A DNA stretch of 64,000 nt from Nocardioides solisilvae (lineage in GTDB: Bacteria; Actinomycetota; Actinomycetes; Propionibacteriales; Nocardioidaceae): NCBI RefSeq assembly GCF_003194625.1, contig NZ_QHKX01000003.1, forward strand, positions 248,001-312,000, in the 5' to 3' direction. Both the position numbers and the translations under genes were made by a program. Under the pieces are notes generated by a model. The model had not been told where the DNA came from. It saw only the letters and a list, made by a program, of their open reading frames with translations, and searched no databases. The first letter of the stretch is position 1. Each line of letters starts with the position of its first letter. Below are positions 37,037 to 45,728 of this stretch, in pieces.

Positions 37037-37396
37037 TCAGTCCGTGGTCAGCACCCGCAGGTGGCCCCGGCGCACGCCGCGCGACGGGTCGTCGGCCGGG
37101 TGGACCACGGGTGCCGGCTCGGGCGGCCGGGCGGCCTCCCGGACGGCGTCGGCCAGCGCCAGCAGGTCGTCGCCGGAGGGGCCCTGCGCCGACGGGTCCG
37201 GCGCGAGCCGGAGCACCTCCCAGCCACGCGGCGCGGAGAGCCGCTCGCTGTGCTGGTCGCAGAGGTCGTAGGCGTGCGGCTCGGCGTAGAGCGCGAGCGG
37301 GCCGAGCACGGCCGTCTGGTCGGCGTACACGTAGGTCAGCGTCGCGGTGGCGGCGCGCCCGCAGGCGGTGCGCGAACAACGACGGGCAGGGCTCAC
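37037..37396 (-). CDS. DUF3499 protein
   Basis: A 119-residue protein with the family core RRCSRTACGRAATATLTYVYADQTAVLGPL and CDQHSERL; cysteines at about 7, 12 and 42 may bind zinc. Function is unknown. The start was taken as the GTG at 37396, giving MSPARRCSR, the conserved beginning; an ATG at 37429 would add eleven unconserved residues. It matches Rv3258c in position, 31 bp upstream of manB, and is divergent from the zincin-fold gene (49 bp). Confidence 0.86.
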   Translation of the reverse strand: MSPARRCSRTACGRAATATLTYVYADQTAVLGPLALYAEPHAYDLCDQHSERLSAPRGWEVLRLAPDPSAQGPSGDDLLALADAVREAARPPEPAPVVHPADDPSRGVRRGHLRVLTTD

Positions 37397-37445
37397 GACG
37401 CGCACGTTACCCGCAGCGTCCGCACCCACGGTCTAGGCTCGCGGG

Positions 37446-37931
37446 ATGGACCCGCTCGCGCCGCGCACCGCCCCCCTCGGCGCGTCGGACGGGGCAGGCG
37501 GCCCCTGGGCCGGTGGCACCGACCCGGTCCGCCGGCGGACCCGGGACCGTCGCGGCCGCGGCGCCCGCGGGCCCGGCGTGCTGCGGACGCCGTCCGCGCC
37601 GCCGCAGCGGACCGCCCGGCACCGCTTCGACGAGCTGGTGCTGGACGTCGTGCGGGCCGTGGAGGAGCGGTGGCACGACGAGCTGGGCCTCGTCGAGTAC
37701 GCCGTCGAGGACACGCCGCTGGTCCCCGACGACTGGGACGACACCGTCCCCCTCGCCTCGCTGGTGCGCGGGAGCGGCGGCACGCCCACCCGGCTGGTCC
37801 TCTTCCGACGGCCGATCGAGCACCGCTGCCAGGGCCGGGAGGAGCTTCGCGCCCTCGTGCTGACCGTCCTCGTCGAGCAGGTCGCCGAGCTGCTGGGGCG
37901 GGACCCCGACGAGGTGGACCCGCGGCTCTGA
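37446..37931 (+). CDS. Zincin-fold (metallopeptidase-like) protein without HExxH
   Basis: A 161-residue protein of the family called metallopeptidase (Rv3259-like). The core from about 60 reads RHRFDELVLDVVRAVEERW, then LVEYAVEDTPLVP and ELLGRDPDEVDPRL. Where active relatives have HExxH this one has VLVEQVAELLG, so the zinc-binding histidines are missing and peptidase activity is unlikely. The first 55 residues are Arg/Gly/Pro-rich and disordered. It is transcribed away from DUF3499/manB and converges on the DUF5719 gene across a hairpin. Confidence 0.8.
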   Translation: MDPLAPRTAPLGASDGAGGPWAGGTDPVRRRTRDRRGRGARGPGVLRTPSAPPQRTARHRFDELVLDVVRAVEERWHDELGLVEYAVEDTPLVPDDWDDTVPLASLVRGSGGTPTRLVLFRRPIEHRCQGREELRALVLTVLVEQVAELLGRDPDEVDPRL

Positions 37932-37942
37932 ACCTCGCCGGC

Positions 37943-37959
37943 CGGTCCCCCGGGGACCG
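37943..37959. terminator. Hairpin between convergent genes
   Basis: CGGTCCCC (37943-37950) and GGGGACCG (37952-37959) are perfect complements around one base, directly between the stop of the zincin-fold gene and the stop at 37961. It probably ends transcription in both directions, without a U-tract. Confidence 0.55.
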
Positions 37960-37960
37960 C

Positions 37961-39409
37961 TCAGTACAGGCCCGGGCGCACGACCGGGACCTCGCGGCGC
38001 ACCGTGAGCTCGTGCAGCGGGCGGACGGCGAGCCCCGGCGGCCCGCTCTCGAGCGCCGCGCGCACGGGCACCCCGTCGAGCAGCAGCTCGACGGAGCGGG
38101 CCTCGCCGGGCAGCGAGGTGCGCGCCGCCGTCCCGGGCTGCAGCGCCACCCGCTCGGCGGCCACCTCGCGACCCGCGGCGTCGCGGAGCACGACGCGCAC
38201 GGCGGTGACCCGCTCGGCCCCGGCCAGCACGAGCCGCTTGGGGCCGGGCGGCAGCGGGCTCACCGCCCGCTCGACCAGCGGCTCGGCGCCGACCGCGAAC
38301 GAGAGGTCCTCGCCGGTGACCGAGCGGAGGCTGGCCGTGACCGGGACGTCGCCGTCGAGCCGCACCCCCACGGCCCCGCGCGCGACCGGGTCGCCGAGCA
38401 CGTCGCCGAGGTCGGTCACGGTGGTCGAGCCGGGCGGGACCACGACCTCCTCGAGACCGGCCGGGGACAGCTCGCTGCGCGGGGTGACCAGGCGGACCCG
38501 GACCCGGGCCTCGTCGTCGCCGGGGTTGGCCAGCACCAGCTCCCGCGAGCCGGTCCCGCCGCCGAGCCCGAGCAGGTAGTCGGTGGTCGCCGGGCCGCTG
38601 CGGGCCGGCAGCCAGTCGGTCGTGCTGGTCCCGCCGCCGAGCTCCTCGAAGCGGTCGAGCACCGAGACCCCGAGGCGACCGCGGGTCACCCGGACGTGCA
38701 GGGTCAACGCGTCCCGGCGCGGCACCACGGCCGCCAGGTCGACCCTCGTCGCCTGCCCGCCCCGCACGGTCAGGCCGCGCAGGGCCGGCACCTCGACGGG
38801 GCCGTCGTCGCCGAGGACGGTGACGTCGGCGACCGCCGGCCCCCCGTCGGGGTTCACCAGGGTGAGCCGGGAGCCGCGCTCGGCGCCGGCGCCGACGCCG
38901 GTGAACCACTGCTCGGCGGCGGGGGCGACGCACTCGACCGAGGCGCCCCCGGCCGTGCGGGCGGCCACGAGACCGGGTGCCGCGTCGCCCTCCGCGCGCA
39001 GCACGACCTGGCCCCGCGCGCGCAGGGTGGTCACGCGGTGCCCGGCGAACGCCACGTCGTCGTCGGCCCCCTTGACGCGCAGGGTCCCCGAGTCGCCCGG
39101 GGCGACGCCGCCGCTGCCGGCCCCCGCGACCAGCGCCGCGACCTCCCCGGCCCGGCCGTCGGCGGGCGGGCAGACCACGGTGGCCCGGGAGAGCGCGGCC
39201 GGGGTCGGCGCCCGGCCCGCGTCCTCCGTCGAGGTCGGGTGGACCAGGGCGAGGGCCCCGACGGTGAGCACCGGCACCACCACGGCGAGCAGCGTGGTGG
39301 AGCTGATCGACCGCTCCCGCGGCTCGGCCACGCGCCGGCGCGACCCGCCGGCACGGGCCCCGGGGGGCGTGCTGCCCGGGGCGGGGGTCGGGGAGGTGGG
39401 CTCGCTCAT
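37961..39409 (-). CDS. DUF5719 membrane-anchored extracytoplasmic protein
   Basis: A 482-residue protein. After a Pro/Thr-rich cytoplasmic tail there is one membrane helix at about 38-56 (STTLLAVVVPVLTVGALALV); the rest is extracytoplasmic and beta-rich, with repeated sandwich-like units (LTLVNPDGGPAVADVTV, LVLANPGDDEARVRV). It matches the actinobacterial DUF5719 family, of unknown function, always found beside a large GT2 glycosyltransferase. The ATG overlaps the end of that gene in ATGA, so the pair is co-translated. It may stabilise or assist the transferase outside the membrane; this is inference. Confidence 0.84.
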   Translation of the reverse strand: MSEPTSPTPAPGSTPPGARAGGSRRRVAEPRERSISSTTLLAVVVPVLTVGALALVHPTSTEDAGRAPTPAALSRATVVCPPADGRAGEVAALVAGAGSGGVAPGDSGTLRVKGADDDVAFAGHRVTTLRARGQVVLRAEGDAAPGLVAARTAGGASVECVAPAAEQWFTGVGAGAERGSRLTLVNPDGGPAVADVTVLGDDGPVEVPALRGLTVRGGQATRVDLAAVVPRRDALTLHVRVTRGRLGVSVLDRFEELGGGTSTTDWLPARSGPATTDYLLGLGGGTGSRELVLANPGDDEARVRVRLVTPRSELSPAGLEEVVVPPGSTTVTDLGDVLGDPVARGAVGVRLDGDVPVTASLRSVTGEDLSFAVGAEPLVERAVSPLPPGPKRLVLAGAERVTAVRVVLRDAAGREVAAERVALQPGTAARTSLPGEARSVELLLDGVPVRAALESGPPGLAVRPLHELTVRREVPVVRPGLY

Positions 39410-42312
39410 GCCTGGCTCCTCCTGCCGGCGAGGGTCGGGGCCGCCAGCACCAGCGCCGCCAGCACGGCCGCCCCCTGCAGGAGCAGCAGGACCACCCGCC
39501 CGGCCCCCACGCGGCTCTCCACCGACGAGGCGTCCAGCGGCCGGTCGACGCGCCAGGCCCGGGTGGCGCGGTCCTCCGCGCTCGCCTGGACCAGCCCCGA
39601 CGCCGCGTCCAGCTCGGCGGCCACCCGGCCGTCCGCCGGCGAGGCGAGGACGACGTACTCGATGCCGAGCTCCCCGAGCGCGGCCACGTCGGCCGGGGTC
39701 GGGCTGGAGGCCAGCCCGGTGACGGTCCGGGTCATCGCCTCGTCCTCGTCGGCCAGGCTGAGGACCTCGTCCTCGCCGAGGGTCACGCCGTCGCCGCGCC
39801 GGACGCGGTAGCTCAGCCCGCTCTCCACCGACCCCCGCACGACGAGGACGCCGTGCTCGGGCCCGGTCAGCGAGCTCTGCGCCATGTAGGCGGGGACGGC
39901 CTCGACCACGTCCTCGTCGAAGGAGTGGTCGGCGGCGACCAGCCACCAGGCGAGGCCGCCGAGCGGGACCAGGGCGGCCGCCGCGGCGACCAGCCCGGCG
40001 AGCAGCCGCTGCCACCAGGGGTGGTGGGCGACCAGGCGCCGGGTCCACGCCTCCGCGCCCACCACCGTCGCGACGACGGCCACCCCCTGCAGCACCACGA
40101 CGAAGAAGCCGAGGCTGGGCGGGGTGGCGGTCGCGGGGAGCCGCAGGGTGACGAAGCCGAGCACGGCCACCACCACGGCGGCGGCCAGCGCGATCACCCA
40201 GCAGATCGTCACCGGGACGCGGGTCGGGCGCGGCAGCAGGGCCAGGAGGGCGAAGACCCCCACCGGCGCGCCGAGCCACCAGGGGGCGCCCAGCCCGCCC
40301 AGCCGCCCGGTGAGCAGGTCGGTCGCCCCAGCCTCCGCGAGCGGCAGGCGGCCCGCCTCGAGCAGCAGCCCCGTCCCCGAGCCGGTGAGGACGAGCGGCA
40401 CGATCCACGGGAGGAGCAGCAGCGGCACCAGGCCCAGGGCCAGGGCCGGCGGCCCCCAGGCCGAGCGGTCGCGCAGGAGCCGGGGACTGATCGCGAAGCC
40501 CGCCGCGACCACGATGCCGGCGGCGAGCAGGCCGAAGAGCCAGACGCCGGGCACGAAGGCCGAGGAGAGGGCGAGCAGCAGGCCCGTGCGCCAGGCGGCC
40601 CGCCAGCGACGGTCGGGCTCGGGGTCGGCGAACCCCAGCGCGGCGTGGGCGGTCCACGGCAGCAGCCCCGCGAGCACGACCGTGCCGAACCGGCCCTCCC
40701 CCCAGGCCCCCGAGGTGGCGGGCACCAGGGCGTAGGTCGTCGCCCCCCAGGCCAGCACCCACGGCGGCAGGCCGCGCGGGTCGACCAGCCGGCCCACGAC
40801 CCGCAGGAAGCGCCAGGCGCCCCACAGCGCGATCGGCACCGCCAGCAGCATCAGCGCGCTGACGACCGCCCCGGGGCTGCCCCCCAGGACGGTGGCCAGC
40901 ACCGCGAGGACGGGCACGTACGCCGGCGCCGGGACGTCGGTGCCCGTGCCCAGCGGGTGCCACGACTCCGCGTGCAGCCGCCACCAGTCCCCCACCGCCG
41001 CGGGCGCCGGGGAGAGGGCGCCGCCCTGGATCTCGCCGAGGGCGGCCCGGGCTGCGGCGAGGGCGAGGAGGACGAAGAGGGTGAGCGCGACGGCGCGGGG
41101 ACTGGTGAGGAAGCGCACGACGATGCCCGTGTCGGCGTAGAGCTCCTCGTCGTCCTCCTCCGCGGGGCCGCCTGGGCGCAGTGGGACCCCGCGCCCCGCT
41201 CCGGGCACGCCCTCGTCGGGGTGCTCGTCGGCCCGGGCCGCCCGACGCCGCTCGGCGACGTCCTGCGCCTGGCCGACCAGCGCCTGGAAGAGGTCGGAGA
41301 CGAAGTCGAGCCCGTGCCGGTAGGGCAGCCACCACGGGGCCAGCAGGTGGCGCACGTCGTGGGGCCGCACCCCCTGCTCCCGCGCGCGGCGCCGGCGGGC
41401 GGCGCGCAGCCGGCCCGGGTGGCGGTAGACGTCGACCAGGGCGGCGAGCTCGTCGAGCGCCTCGCCCACCGACCGGACGAGCAGGAAGCCGAGCACCCGC
41501 AGAAGGGTGCCGAGCAGGAGGCGGAGGACCTGCCACGGGAGCCTCCGCTGCTCCACGTTGGCGAGCAGGGTGAACAGCGCCGCGCGCCGCTCCTGGTAGT
41601 GGGTGTGGCGCCCGGTCAGCGGGGTGCGGCGGACGCCCCGGTGGGCCGCCTCGGCGTGGAAGACGACGGCGTCGGGCACGACGAGGGTCCGCACGCCCGC
41701 CCGGGCGGCGCGCCAGCCGAGGTCGACGTCGTTGCCGAAGATCGGCAGCGCCTCGTCGAGCCCGCCGAGCCGCTCGAAGGTGGAGCGGCGCACGAGCATC
41801 CCCGCCGTGTTGACGGCGAGCACCTGCCGGACCTGGTCGTGCTGGCCCTGGTCGTACTCCCCGCGCTCCAGGCCGGTCTCGCGCCGGCCCGTGCCGGAGA
41901 GCGTGACGCCGAGCTCGAGCAGCCGGCGCAGGGACGGCCACTCCCGCAGCTTGGGGCCCAGGACGTCGGCGTCGGGGTGCGCCTCGGCGGCGGCCACGAG
42001 GGCTGCGAGCGCGCCGGGGTCGGGCGCGGAGTCGTCGTGGAGCAGCCAGAGCCACTCGTCGGGGTCGTCGGCGGGGGGCAGGTGCTCGAGGGCCAGCCGG
42101 AGGGCGGCGGGGTAGGAGGTGGCGCCGCCGGCCTCGACGACGGCCTCGTCGGAGGAGAATGCCTCGCGGACGAGCTGGGCCGACCCGTCCTTGCTGCCGG
42201 TGTCGACCGCGATCCCGCGGTCCACCGGGCGACGCTGCCGACGGACGCCGCGCAGCACCCCCGGCAGCCACCGGGCCCCGTCATGGCTGACGAGGACGGC
42301 GGAGACGATCAC
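39406..42312 (-). CDS. Large membrane glycosyltransferase (GT2)
   Basis: A 968-residue protein. The N-terminal 250 residues are a GT2 domain: SAVLVSHDGARWLPGVL, DTGSKDGS, LHDDSAPDPGAL (the DxD-type motif near 92) and GNDVDLGWRAARAG. Residues from about 270 to 760 hold about a dozen membrane helices, and an extracytoplasmic C-terminal domain (about 800-940) ends with one more helix. This layout fits polyprenyl-linked sugar transfer at the cell surface. Orthologues lie beside whiB2 in many actinobacteria and are paired with DUF5719. The start is the ATG at 42312, 42 bp past the whiB2 stop. Sugar and acceptor are unknown. Confidence 0.88.
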   Translation of the reverse strand: MIVSAVLVSHDGARWLPGVLRGVRRQRRPVDRGIAVDTGSKDGSAQLVREAFSSDEAVVEAGGATSYPAALRLALEHLPPADDPDEWLWLLHDDSAPDPGALAALVAAAEAHPDADVLGPKLREWPSLRRLLELGVTLSGTGRRETGLERGEYDQGQHDQVRQVLAVNTAGMLVRRSTFERLGGLDEALPIFGNDVDLGWRAARAGVRTLVVPDAVVFHAEAAHRGVRRTPLTGRHTHYQERRAALFTLLANVEQRRLPWQVLRLLLGTLLRVLGFLLVRSVGEALDELAALVDVYRHPGRLRAARRRRAREQGVRPHDVRHLLAPWWLPYRHGLDFVSDLFQALVGQAQDVAERRRAARADEHPDEGVPGAGRGVPLRPGGPAEEDDEELYADTGIVVRFLTSPRAVALTLFVLLALAAARAALGEIQGGALSPAPAAVGDWWRLHAESWHPLGTGTDVPAPAYVPVLAVLATVLGGSPGAVVSALMLLAVPIALWGAWRFLRVVGRLVDPRGLPPWVLAWGATTYALVPATSGAWGEGRFGTVVLAGLLPWTAHAALGFADPEPDRRWRAAWRTGLLLALSSAFVPGVWLFGLLAAGIVVAAGFAISPRLLRDRSAWGPPALALGLVPLLLLPWIVPLVLTGSGTGLLLEAGRLPLAEAGATDLLTGRLGGLGAPWWLGAPVGVFALLALLPRPTRVPVTICWVIALAAAVVVAVLGFVTLRLPATATPPSLGFFVVVLQGVAVVATVVGAEAWTRRLVAHHPWWQRLLAGLVAAAAALVPLGGLAWWLVAADHSFDEDVVEAVPAYMAQSSLTGPEHGVLVVRGSVESGLSYRVRRGDGVTLGEDEVLSLADEDEAMTRTVTGLASSPTPADVAALGELGIEYVVLASPADGRVAAELDAASGLVQASAEDRATRAWRVDRPLDASSVESRVGAGRVVLLLLQGAAVLAALVLAAPTLAGRRSQA

Positions 42313-42354
42313 CGGGGCAGCCTAACGACCGGCCGTGGACCGGCCGGGCGGGGT

Positions 42355-42609
42355 TCAGACGGCGCGCTTCTTGAGCTTGCGGCGCTCGCGCTCGGAGAGC
42401 CCGCCCCAGATGCCGAAGCGCTCGTCGTTCATCAGGGCGTACTCGAGGCAGTCGCCGCGGACGTCGCAGGTCAGGCAGACCTTCTTCGCCTCGCGGGTGG
42501 AGCCCCCCTTCTCGGGGAAGAACGCCTCGGGATCGGTCTGCGCGCAGAGCGCGCGGTCCTGCCAGCCCATCTCCTCGGCGTCGGATTCAAGGAGAAACAG
42601 TTCTCGCAT
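42355..42609 (-). CDS. whiB2: WhiB-family Fe-S transcription regulator (WhiB2/WhmD type)
   Basis: An 84-residue Wbl protein. Cluster-ligating cysteines are C22, C45, C48 and C54 (CxxC followed by CxxxxxC), then GIWGG at 66-70 and the basic tail RERRKLKKRAV that contacts DNA. The leader MRELFLLESDAEEMGWQDRAL and position beside fbiA match M. tuberculosis WhiB2 (Rv3260c) and Streptomyces WhiB, which control septation and cell division with sigma factor partners. It is separated by 233 bp from the divergent fbiA. A 14-bp palindrome lies 25 bp upstream of the start. Confidence 0.93.
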   Translation of the reverse strand: MRELFLLESDAEEMGWQDRALCAQTDPEAFFPEKGGSTREAKKVCLTCDVRGDCLEYALMNDERFGIWGGLSERERRKLKKRAV

Positions 42610-42633
42610 ACGCCCTCGCCCTTTCGACCCTGT

Positions 42634-42647
42634 GATCCGTGCGGATC
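42634..42647. promoter_or_regulatory. 14-bp palindrome upstream of whiB2
   Basis: GATCCG and CGGATC flank TG, forming a perfect inverted repeat 25-38 bp before the whiB2 start codon, in the 5' leader. It could be an operator for a dimeric regulator or a short hairpin near the ribosome binding site. The rest of the 233-bp whiB2-fbiA gap (42610-42842) is A/T-richer around 42710-42780 and probably holds both promoters, but no -10/-35 pair could be fixed. Confidence 0.45.
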
Positions 42648-42842
42648 CGTGTTGCCCGACCTGTGCTTCGCGACCCCCGTGCCCAAGGCCCCATCGGGTG
42701 AAACCTGGTGAAGAACACTGTGGGAATTACATGCCTGTCGTACCACGGAAGTCAAGCCGGTACGTGCTATATCCGACCCATTCCCCCCGCCTGACCAGAC
42801 CACCTGTCCGGACCTTCCGCGTCCCGGGTGAAGATGTGGCAC

Positions 42843-43889
42843 ATGCGCGACGTGACGGTCCTCTCCGGTGGTATGGGCGGTGCCCGCTTCACGAGGGGCC
42901 TGGTGCGGGTCCTGACGGACGGAGCGTTCCCCGGCCTCGATTCGGCCCCGACGGTGACGGCGGTGGCCTCGACGGGCGGCGACCTGTGGGTCCACGGGCT
43001 GAAGGTCTGCGGCCACCTGGACTCCCTCATGGCCCCCTCCCCCGCCGCCGCCCCCGCCTCCCGGACCGTCCACGACGAGCTGGCGGCGTACGGCGTGGAG
43101 CCCGCCTGGTTCCCGCTGGACGACCGCGGGGTGGCGACCCACCTCGTCCGCACCGAGATGCTGGAGGCGGGCTACCCCCTCTCGGCGGTGACCGAGGCGC
43201 TCTGCCGGCGCTGGCAGCCGGGCCTGCGCCTGCTGCCCGCCACCGACGACCGGGTCGAGACCCACGTGGCGGTCGCCGACCCGAAGGCCCCGAGCGGACG
43301 CCGGGTCGTCCACGTGCAGGAGTACGTGGAGCGGCTGCGCGGCGGGGTGCCCGCCGAGACGGTCCTCCACGTCGGCCTGGACGCCGCGACGCCGGCGCCC
43401 GGCGTCGCCGAGGCCCTGTCCGGCGCCGACCTGGTGCTGCTCGCGCCCGACGACCCGGTCGCCGGGCTGGGCCCGCTGCTCGGGGTGCCGGGGGTCCGCG
43501 AGGCGCTGGCCGGCACGCCGGCACGGGTCGTGGGCCTCTCCCCCGTGGCCACCGGCACCGCGGCCCCGGCCGTCGGGCACCTCCTCGCGGCGGCGGAGCT
43601 GCCCGCCGACGCCGCCGGCCTGGGGCTGCACCTGGGGCCCCGGGCCGCCGGCGGGCTCCTGGACGGCTGGGTCGTCGACGAGGCCGACGCGGGGCTCGCC
43701 GACCGGCTGTCGGCCGGCGGGCTGCCGACGGCCGTCGCACCCCTGGCCGCCCTGCTCCGCGACGACCTCGACGCCCTCGACGACCCGGACGACCCGGACG
43801 ACCGGGGGCGGCCGGACCCGTCCGCCGTCGACGCAGCCGTCCGCGGCGTCCTGGCGGCCGTCCTCGGCCCGCTCGGCCCGCGCGGCTGA
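42843..43889 (+). CDS. fbiA: 2-phospho-L-lactate (or PEP) transferase of F420 synthesis
   Basis: A 348-residue CofD/FbiA enzyme. It starts VTVLSGGMGGARFTRGL, the conserved nucleotide-binding loop, and holds ASTGGDLWVHGLKVCGHLDS, which binds the phospho-compound and Fo. In actinobacteria the enzyme moves enolpyruvyl phosphate from a GMP-linked donor to Fo, giving dehydro-F420-0. The start is the ATG at 42843 (MRDVTVLSG); ATG 42828 adds five residues. Its stop overlaps the fbiB start in TGATG, so the two are co-translated. Order whiB2, fbiA, fbiB is as in M. tuberculosis Rv3260c-Rv3262. The tail before the stop is rich in Asp-Pro repeats. Confidence 0.93.
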   Translation: MRDVTVLSGGMGGARFTRGLVRVLTDGAFPGLDSAPTVTAVASTGGDLWVHGLKVCGHLDSLMAPSPAAAPASRTVHDELAAYGVEPAWFPLDDRGVATHLVRTEMLEAGYPLSAVTEALCRRWQPGLRLLPATDDRVETHVAVADPKAPSGRRVVHVQEYVERLRGGVPAETVLHVGLDAATPAPGVAEALSGADLVLLAPDDPVAGLGPLLGVPGVREALAGTPARVVGLSPVATGTAAPAVGHLLAAAELPADAAGLGLHLGPRAAGGLLDGWVVDEADAGLADRLSAGGLPTAVAPLAALLRDDLDALDDPDDPDDRGRPDPSAVDAAVRGVLAAVLGPLGPRG

Positions 43890-44902
43890 TGGCGGCCACC
43901 GGGCACCTGACGGTGCACGCGCCCGACGGCCTGCCCGAGGTCGCCCCCGGCGACGACCTGGGCGGCCTCGTGGTGGCGGCGCTCCGGGGAGAGGACGGCG
44001 TCCGCGAGGGCGACACCGTGCTGGTCACCAGCAAGGTGGTCGCCAAGGCGGAGGGACGGGTGGCCGACGTCGCCGAGCACGCCGCCGCGCTGGCGGCGGA
44101 GACCGCGCGGGTCGTGGCCCGCCGGGGCGCCACGACCATCGTGCGGACCCGGCTCGGCCTCGTGATGGCGGCGGCCGGGATCGACCGCTCCAACGTGCCG
44201 GGCGGCAGCATCGTGCTGCTCCCGGCCGACCCCGACGCGTCCGCGGCCCGGCTGCGCCGGCGGGTCCACCGCGACCTGGGCGTCAACGTCGCGGTCGTGG
44301 TCACCGACACCTCCGGCCGCGCCTGGCGCGAGGGGCAGACCGACATCGCGGTGGGCATCGCCGGTCTGGTGCCGCTGGAGAGCCACGTGGGGCTCGTCGA
44401 CGCCCACGGCCACGAGCTGGCGGTCACCGCGCCGGCGGTGGCCGACGAGCTGGCGGGCGCCGCCGAGCTGGCGCAGGGCAAGCTGGGCGGCCGGCCGGTG
44501 GCCGTGGTGCGCGGGCGGCCCGACCTCGTCCTGCCGGTCGGCGAGGACGGCCCGGGAGCCCGCGCGCTCGTCCGCCCCGCCGCGGGGGACCTCTTCGGCC
44601 TCGGCACCCGGGAGGCGGTGCTGGCCGCCCTGCTCCGGGACCCCGAGGACCGGGCACTCTTCGGGGCGCCCGTGCCGGCCGAGGAGCTGGGCCGGCTGCT
44701 GGCCCTGGTGCTGCCGGGCAGCGCGCTCGACGACGCGCCCCTCGACCGTCCCGACGCGAGCGGCGCGCGGCGCGCGACGGTCCCCGCGGGGGCGTCCCGG
44801 ACGGCGCTCGAGGCGCTCTGCTTCAGCCACGGGTGGCGGGTCGAGGAGTGGGTCCCGGCCGCGGAGGGAGCATCCGCCCGCGTGTGCCCGGCGGTTCCGT
44901 AG
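43889..44902 (+). CDS. fbiB: F420:gamma-L-glutamyl ligase (CofE domain), shortened FbiB
   Basis: A 337-residue protein. Residues about 8-245 are a complete CofE ligase domain: LVTSKVVAKAEGRV, the metal/GTP region TDTSGRAWREGQTDIAVG and AGAAELAQGKLGGRPVAVVRG. It adds glutamates to F420-0. Full FbiB of M. tuberculosis is about 448 residues with an FMN-dependent nitroreductase-like domain after CofE; here only about 90 residues follow, with no FMN-binding motifs, so the dehydro-F420 reduction step is probably done by another protein. The ATG overlaps the fbiA stop by one base. Confidence 0.88.
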   Translation: MAATGHLTVHAPDGLPEVAPGDDLGGLVVAALRGEDGVREGDTVLVTSKVVAKAEGRVADVAEHAAALAAETARVVARRGATTIVRTRLGLVMAAAGIDRSNVPGGSIVLLPADPDASAARLRRRVHRDLGVNVAVVVTDTSGRAWREGQTDIAVGIAGLVPLESHVGLVDAHGHELAVTAPAVADELAGAAELAQGKLGGRPVAVVRGRPDLVLPVGEDGPGARALVRPAAGDLFGLGTREAVLAALLRDPEDRALFGAPVPAEELGRLLALVLPGSALDDAPLDRPDASGARRATVPAGASRTALEALCFSHGWRVEEWVPAAEGASARVCPAVP

Positions 44903-44959
44903 ACTGCACGCCGACCCGCCCCCGGGCGGACCCTGCAGACGAGACGAGGACGCTCCCAC

Positions 44960-45694
44960 GTGGCCAACAAGGACAGGACGAGCCGGCAGGCCGTCATCGA
45001 CGACATCCGCAAGCAGCAGAAGGCCGCCGAGCGCCGCAAGGGCGGTCTGGTCATCGCCGGCGCCGTGGTGGTCGGCCTGCTCATCATCGGTGCCGCGGCC
45101 TGGAAGCCGATCAGCGACCGGCGCGAGCTGAGCCAGTTCGCCGACCAGTCGCTGGCCGAGATCGGGGCGGCCGCCTCGGTCTGCCAGGAGGTCGAGACCA
45201 AGGAGGCCTCGGGCAGCCAGGACCACGTGCCCGAGGGCACGCCGATCGCCTACGAGGACGCCCCGCCGGCCTTCGGCCAGCACTACGACATCTGGGACAG
45301 CATCGACCGGAAGTTCTACACCGACGACCGTCCCGACGTGGGCGAGCTGGTCCACAACCTCGAGCACGGCTACACGCTGCTCTGGTACGACGAGACCGTC
45401 GCCGACGACGACGCCCAGATGAAGACGCTGCGCGGGATCGCCAGCAAGTTCGAGAACGACGACAACCTGCGCAACAAGTTCAAGGCCGTGCCGTGGCGCT
45501 CCGAGGACGGTGCTGCGTTCCCGAAGGGCCAGCACGTGGCGCTGACCCACTGGTCGGTCGGCGGCGCCGGCAACCAGTCGGCCGACGCGCAGAAGGGCGT
45601 CTGGCAGTACTGCTCCGAGCCGAGCGGCGAGGCCCTCGAGCAGTTCATGCGCGACTACCCCTACATGGACTCCCCCGAGCCCGACGCCGTCTGA
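44960..45694 (+). CDS. DUF3105 membrane-anchored protein
   Basis: A 244-residue protein with a basic cytoplasmic start (MANKDRTSRQAVIDDIRKQQ), one membrane helix at about 29-49 (VIAGAVVVGLLIIGAAAW) and an extracytoplasmic DUF3105 domain with the family motifs GTPIAYEDAPPAFGQHYD and LVHNLEHGYTLLWY. The HxxxxxHG histidines may bind metal. Function is unknown. The start is the GTG at 44960; the preceding GACGAGACGAGGACG holds a fair ribosome binding site. It is 57 bp after fbiB and ends at a strong hairpin. Confidence 0.88.
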   Translation: MANKDRTSRQAVIDDIRKQQKAAERRKGGLVIAGAVVVGLLIIGAAAWKPISDRRELSQFADQSLAEIGAAASVCQEVETKEASGSQDHVPEGTPIAYEDAPPAFGQHYDIWDSIDRKFYTDDRPDVGELVHNLEHGYTLLWYDETVADDDAQMKTLRGIASKFENDDNLRNKFKAVPWRSEDGAAFPKGQHVALTHWSVGGAGNQSADAQKGVWQYCSEPSGEALEQFMRDYPYMDSPEPDAV

Positions 45695-45702
45695 GTCACC
45701 CC

Positions 45703-45725
45703 GCGGCGCCCCGGTCGGGCGCCGC
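45703..45725. terminator. Hairpin between convergent DUF3105 and manC genes
   Basis: GCGGCGCC (45703-45710) pairs with GGCGCCGC (45718-45725) around a 7-nt loop. It lies 9 bp past one stop and 3 bp before the other, so it likely serves both genes as a terminator. Confidence 0.6.
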
Positions 45726-45728
45726 CCG

